Positions 62,158-64,000 of a DNA stretch of 64,000 bases are shown here, in pieces. Position numbers and translations under genes: made by a program. Every line of letters begins with the position of its first letter. Position 1 is the first letter of the stretch. Source of the stretch: Vibrio chagasii (GTDB lineage Bacteria > Pseudomonadota > Gammaproteobacteria > Enterobacterales > Vibrionaceae); contig NZ_MSCI01000001.1 of assembly GCF_002954585.1 (NCBI RefSeq), positions 1,426,001 through 1,490,000 on the forward strand, in the 5' to 3' direction. The notes beneath the pieces were generated by a model. That model was not told the DNA's origin, searched no databases, and was given only the letters and a program-made list of their open reading frames with translations.

Positions 62158-63765
62158 TTAGTCAGATGATGTCATAGTTTTATGGCTTGGTTGAACATCT
62201 ATGCTATTGCCTAGAAGACGGTAATTTACGATCTCTCCAAGCTTAATTCGGTTTAGATAGTCTTCGACTTCGTGTTTAACTAACGGGGCAAACAAATAAA
62301 GACCGATGACGTTAGGCAACGCAATTAGAAATACTAGGGCATCAGAGAACATCAGTACAGCATCGAGATGGAGCATGCTGCCTAGAGCAACAAACCAACA
62401 GAACATAAGTTTGAATAAAAATTTTGAGTGACGCTTCTCACCGAAGAGATACGTCCACCCCTTCAACCCATAGTATGACCATGCAATGGTAGTTGAAAAA
62501 GCAAATAACAGAGCTGCAATTGCTAGTGGATAAGGGGCCCAAGTAAAATGATGTGCAAAGACAGCCGAAGTTAATTCAATACCGACAAGGTCACCATTAA
62601 TCAGGCCGGCTGGATAAGCAGTAGAAATCACCACCAGGGCGCTCAGAGTACAAATAACAACGGTGTCAATCAGTGGTTCAAACAAGGAGACTAGGCCTTC
62701 AGAAGCTGGTTCCTCTGTTTGTACCGCCGAATGGGCAATGGATGATGAGCCTATTCCGGCTTCATTAGAGAATACGGCCCGCTGGAATCCAACTATGATG
62801 GCTCCAATTGCACCACCAGTGGCACTTTCTAGGCTAAAAGCGTGTAAGAATATGAGTGATACAGCACTTGGTAAGTGCTCTACGCTTTTGATAAGAATAA
62901 TGCAGGCAGAAATCACATAGAGAATAGCCATGATCGGAACAAGTTTGGCGGTTACCTTAGCGATGGAACTGATACCTCCAAGAATGACTAGAGCTACTAG
63001 CACCGCCATAATCAAACCAAACAGCCAACCTTTATCGGCAAAGAAGCTTTGGCTTTCTCCTGTGATAGCCAGTAACTGTGAATAGGCTTGATTTGATTGG
63101 AACATGTTGCCAATTCCTAAGCACCCAATAACAAGAGCAAGTGCATAAAAGCTTCCTAAACATTTACCTAAAGTCGGGTAGTTACGACTTTTTAAATAAT
63201 GCTCAAGGTAGTACATAGGGCCACCTGAAATACTGCCATCTGGATTTACTTTTCGGTACTTTACACCCAAAGTACACTCAACTAGCTTGGTCGACATACT
63301 GAGAAAGCCAGCCATGATAAGCCAGAAAGTTGCGCCTGGTCCGCCAATAGTGATTGCTACGGCGACGCCACCAATATTACCAATCCCGACGGTCCCTGAT
63401 ATTGCAGTGGCAACAGCTTGAAAGTGAGAAATTTCCCCCGTTGCTCTTGGGTTGGTGTAGTCGCCTCTAATTAATCGAAATGCTGTTGCCAAACCACGTA
63501 AATTAACAAAATTCAAATAAAAGGTGAAAAAAACAGCGGCAACGCTTAGCCAGAGAACAATGATGGGCACTGAGTAACCGAATAAGTTTATTTTGTAGAA
63601 AACGATTGAAGAGAGTTGGTGTGCGATAGGAGAAATGATGGAATTGACTTGCTGATCAAAGTTAAGTGCTTGAGCAGAGTTTGTGGCCAAAGCGGGAGAA
63701 GACAAACTTAATGGTACAAACCAAGCTAGTACTCGAAAGGCTTGATTAAGTGGATGTAGATGCAT
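62158..63765 (-). CDS. Alanine/glycine:cation symporter (AGCS family)
   Basis: A 535-residue inner-membrane symporter with about 11 membrane segments. It matches the AGCS family: AVATAISGTVGIGNIGGVAV, FWLIMAGFLSMSTKLVECTL, GGPMYYLEHYL, and FSNEAGIGSSSIAHSA. It imports alanine or glycine with sodium. A hydrophobic N-terminal stretch precedes the first core segment and could be an extra segment or signal. It is divergent from a GntR-type gene at the window's right edge, which may regulate it. Confidence 0.92.
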   Translation of the reverse strand: MHLHPLNQAFRVLAWFVPLSLSSPALATNSAQALNFDQQVNSIISPIAHQLSSIVFYKINLFGYSVPIIVLWLSVAAVFFTFYLNFVNLRGLATAFRLIRGDYTNPRATGEISHFQAVATAISGTVGIGNIGGVAVAITIGGPGATFWLIMAGFLSMSTKLVECTLGVKYRKVNPDGSISGGPMYYLEHYLKSRNYPTLGKCLGSFYALALVIGCLGIGNMFQSNQAYSQLLAITGESQSFFADKGWLFGLIMAVLVALVILGGISSIAKVTAKLVPIMAILYVISACIILIKSVEHLPSAVSLIFLHAFSLESATGGAIGAIIVGFQRAVFSNEAGIGSSSIAHSAVQTEEPASEGLVSLFEPLIDTVVICTLSALVVISTAYPAGLINGDLVGIELTSAVFAHHFTWAPYPLAIAALLFAFSTTIAWSYYGLKGWTYLFGEKRHSKFLFKLMFCWFVALGSMLHLDAVLMFSDALVFLIALPNVIGLYLFAPLVKHEVEDYLNRIKLGEIVNYRLLGNSIDVQPSHKTMTSSD

Positions 63766-63892
63766 TGCTTAAAGTCCTGCGTTATTAACGGCATAGGATT
63801 CATCTTAGATAAAAGATCCGAATACTATTAGAGCCAGAAGTATGTTAAAAATGGGGCCAGTAAGTTGCTAAATTGTTGATAGTATTAATAAA

Positions 63893-64000
63893 ATGAAACA
63901 TTTGTTTTACATGGAGTTTGACGAAGGTGCCAGTCTACAAACTCAGATTAAGAATATGATCACCTCCAGCATTCTCGATGGTCACATTAGTTCAGGTGCA
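63893..64000 (+). CDS. GntR-family (possibly MocR-type) regulator, 5' end only
   Basis: The first 36 codons, MKHLFYMEFDEGASLQTQIK and ITSSILDGHISSGA, match the start of the winged-helix domain in GntR-family proteins. This form is common in MocR-type regulators with an aminotransferase-like C-terminal domain. ATG at 63911 is an alternative. It runs off the right edge, and is divergent from the AGCS symporter. Confidence 0.6.
   Translation, partial: MKHLFYMEFDEGASLQTQIKNMITSSILDGHISSGA

Noticed and set aside
1..64000. tRNA, rRNA or an integron array in the window
   Set aside because: No cloverleaf-like gene, rRNA stretch or attC-type repeat series was recognised by eye; a covariance-model scan would settle it.

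Overview
The window is from the second chromosome (chromosome 2) of a Vibrio, most like the Splendidus clade, and includes that chromosome's replication origin. The deciding evidence is an rctB initiator gene (22539-24518), a Dam-site iteron array and DnaA box beside it, the parA2/parB2 segregation genes (25798-27995), and several perfect 15-bp parS2 sites. VqmA/VqmR, a Lap adhesin-control cluster and a Vibrio-type put operon agree with this.

Layout. 1-950: the 5' part of a YebC/YeeN gene and a small DUF3283-type protein. 1150-8500: a complete phenylalanine/tyrosine catabolic region. phhA-phhB make tyrosine, hppD-hmgA-fahA-maiA take it to fumarate and acetoacetate, and divergent aacS activates the acetoacetate. 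TyrR-box-like sites lie in both control regions. 8800-15150: an ABC importer operon with a cytoplasmic alkaline-phosphatase-superfamily enzyme, a HAD phosphatase and a divergent UTRA/GntR regulator, probably for an organophosphonate or phosphodiester. 15200-19600: a hybrid histidine kinase divergent from a periplasmic binding protein, a NADAR enzyme and a small protein. 19870-22160: two Opp/Dpp-type ABC ATPases and an unknown protein behind a Fur-box-like site, with no permease or binding protein. 22200-25800: ori2. 25800-30280: parA2, parB2, tmcA and a triple parS2 cluster. 30580-34050: a FapA-family protein and an SgrR-family regulator. 34210-40380: the Lap system (T1SS ATPase LapB, c-di-GMP receptor LapD, protease LapG, adaptor LapC). 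40500-43730: a two-component pair whose regulator has a degenerate AAA domain. 43900-45700: pdxH, vqmA and the sRNA vqmR. 45800-48920: two paralogous coiled-coil/PEGA proteins, one with a C-terminal SUMF1 domain. 49400-55910: an AraC regulator, putA, a detached PutA C-terminal domain gene and putP. 55980-59340: small genes, an Lrp regulator, DUF445 and HU. 59640-64000: an acid phosphatase, an atypical SDR, an IS256-family remnant, an AGCS symporter and the start of a GntR/MocR-type gene.

The most interesting signals concern replication control. Six iterons are phased at 22-23 bp. Beside them is an AT-rich stretch with six TGAT repeats at 8-10 bp. A 25-26 bp palindrome centred on TTCCGGAA and flanked by Dam sites occurs in the origin and again about 24 kb away, upstream of the AraC gene (49255-49280). 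An inverted pair of iteron-like sites lies behind rctB. Other points are the split PutA, the phosphonate/phosphodiester-like operon without phnW or phnX, the Fur-box-linked orphan ABC ATPases, and the PEGA/SUMF1 pair. All family assignments come from reading the sequence and from remembered family motifs; no database search was run.
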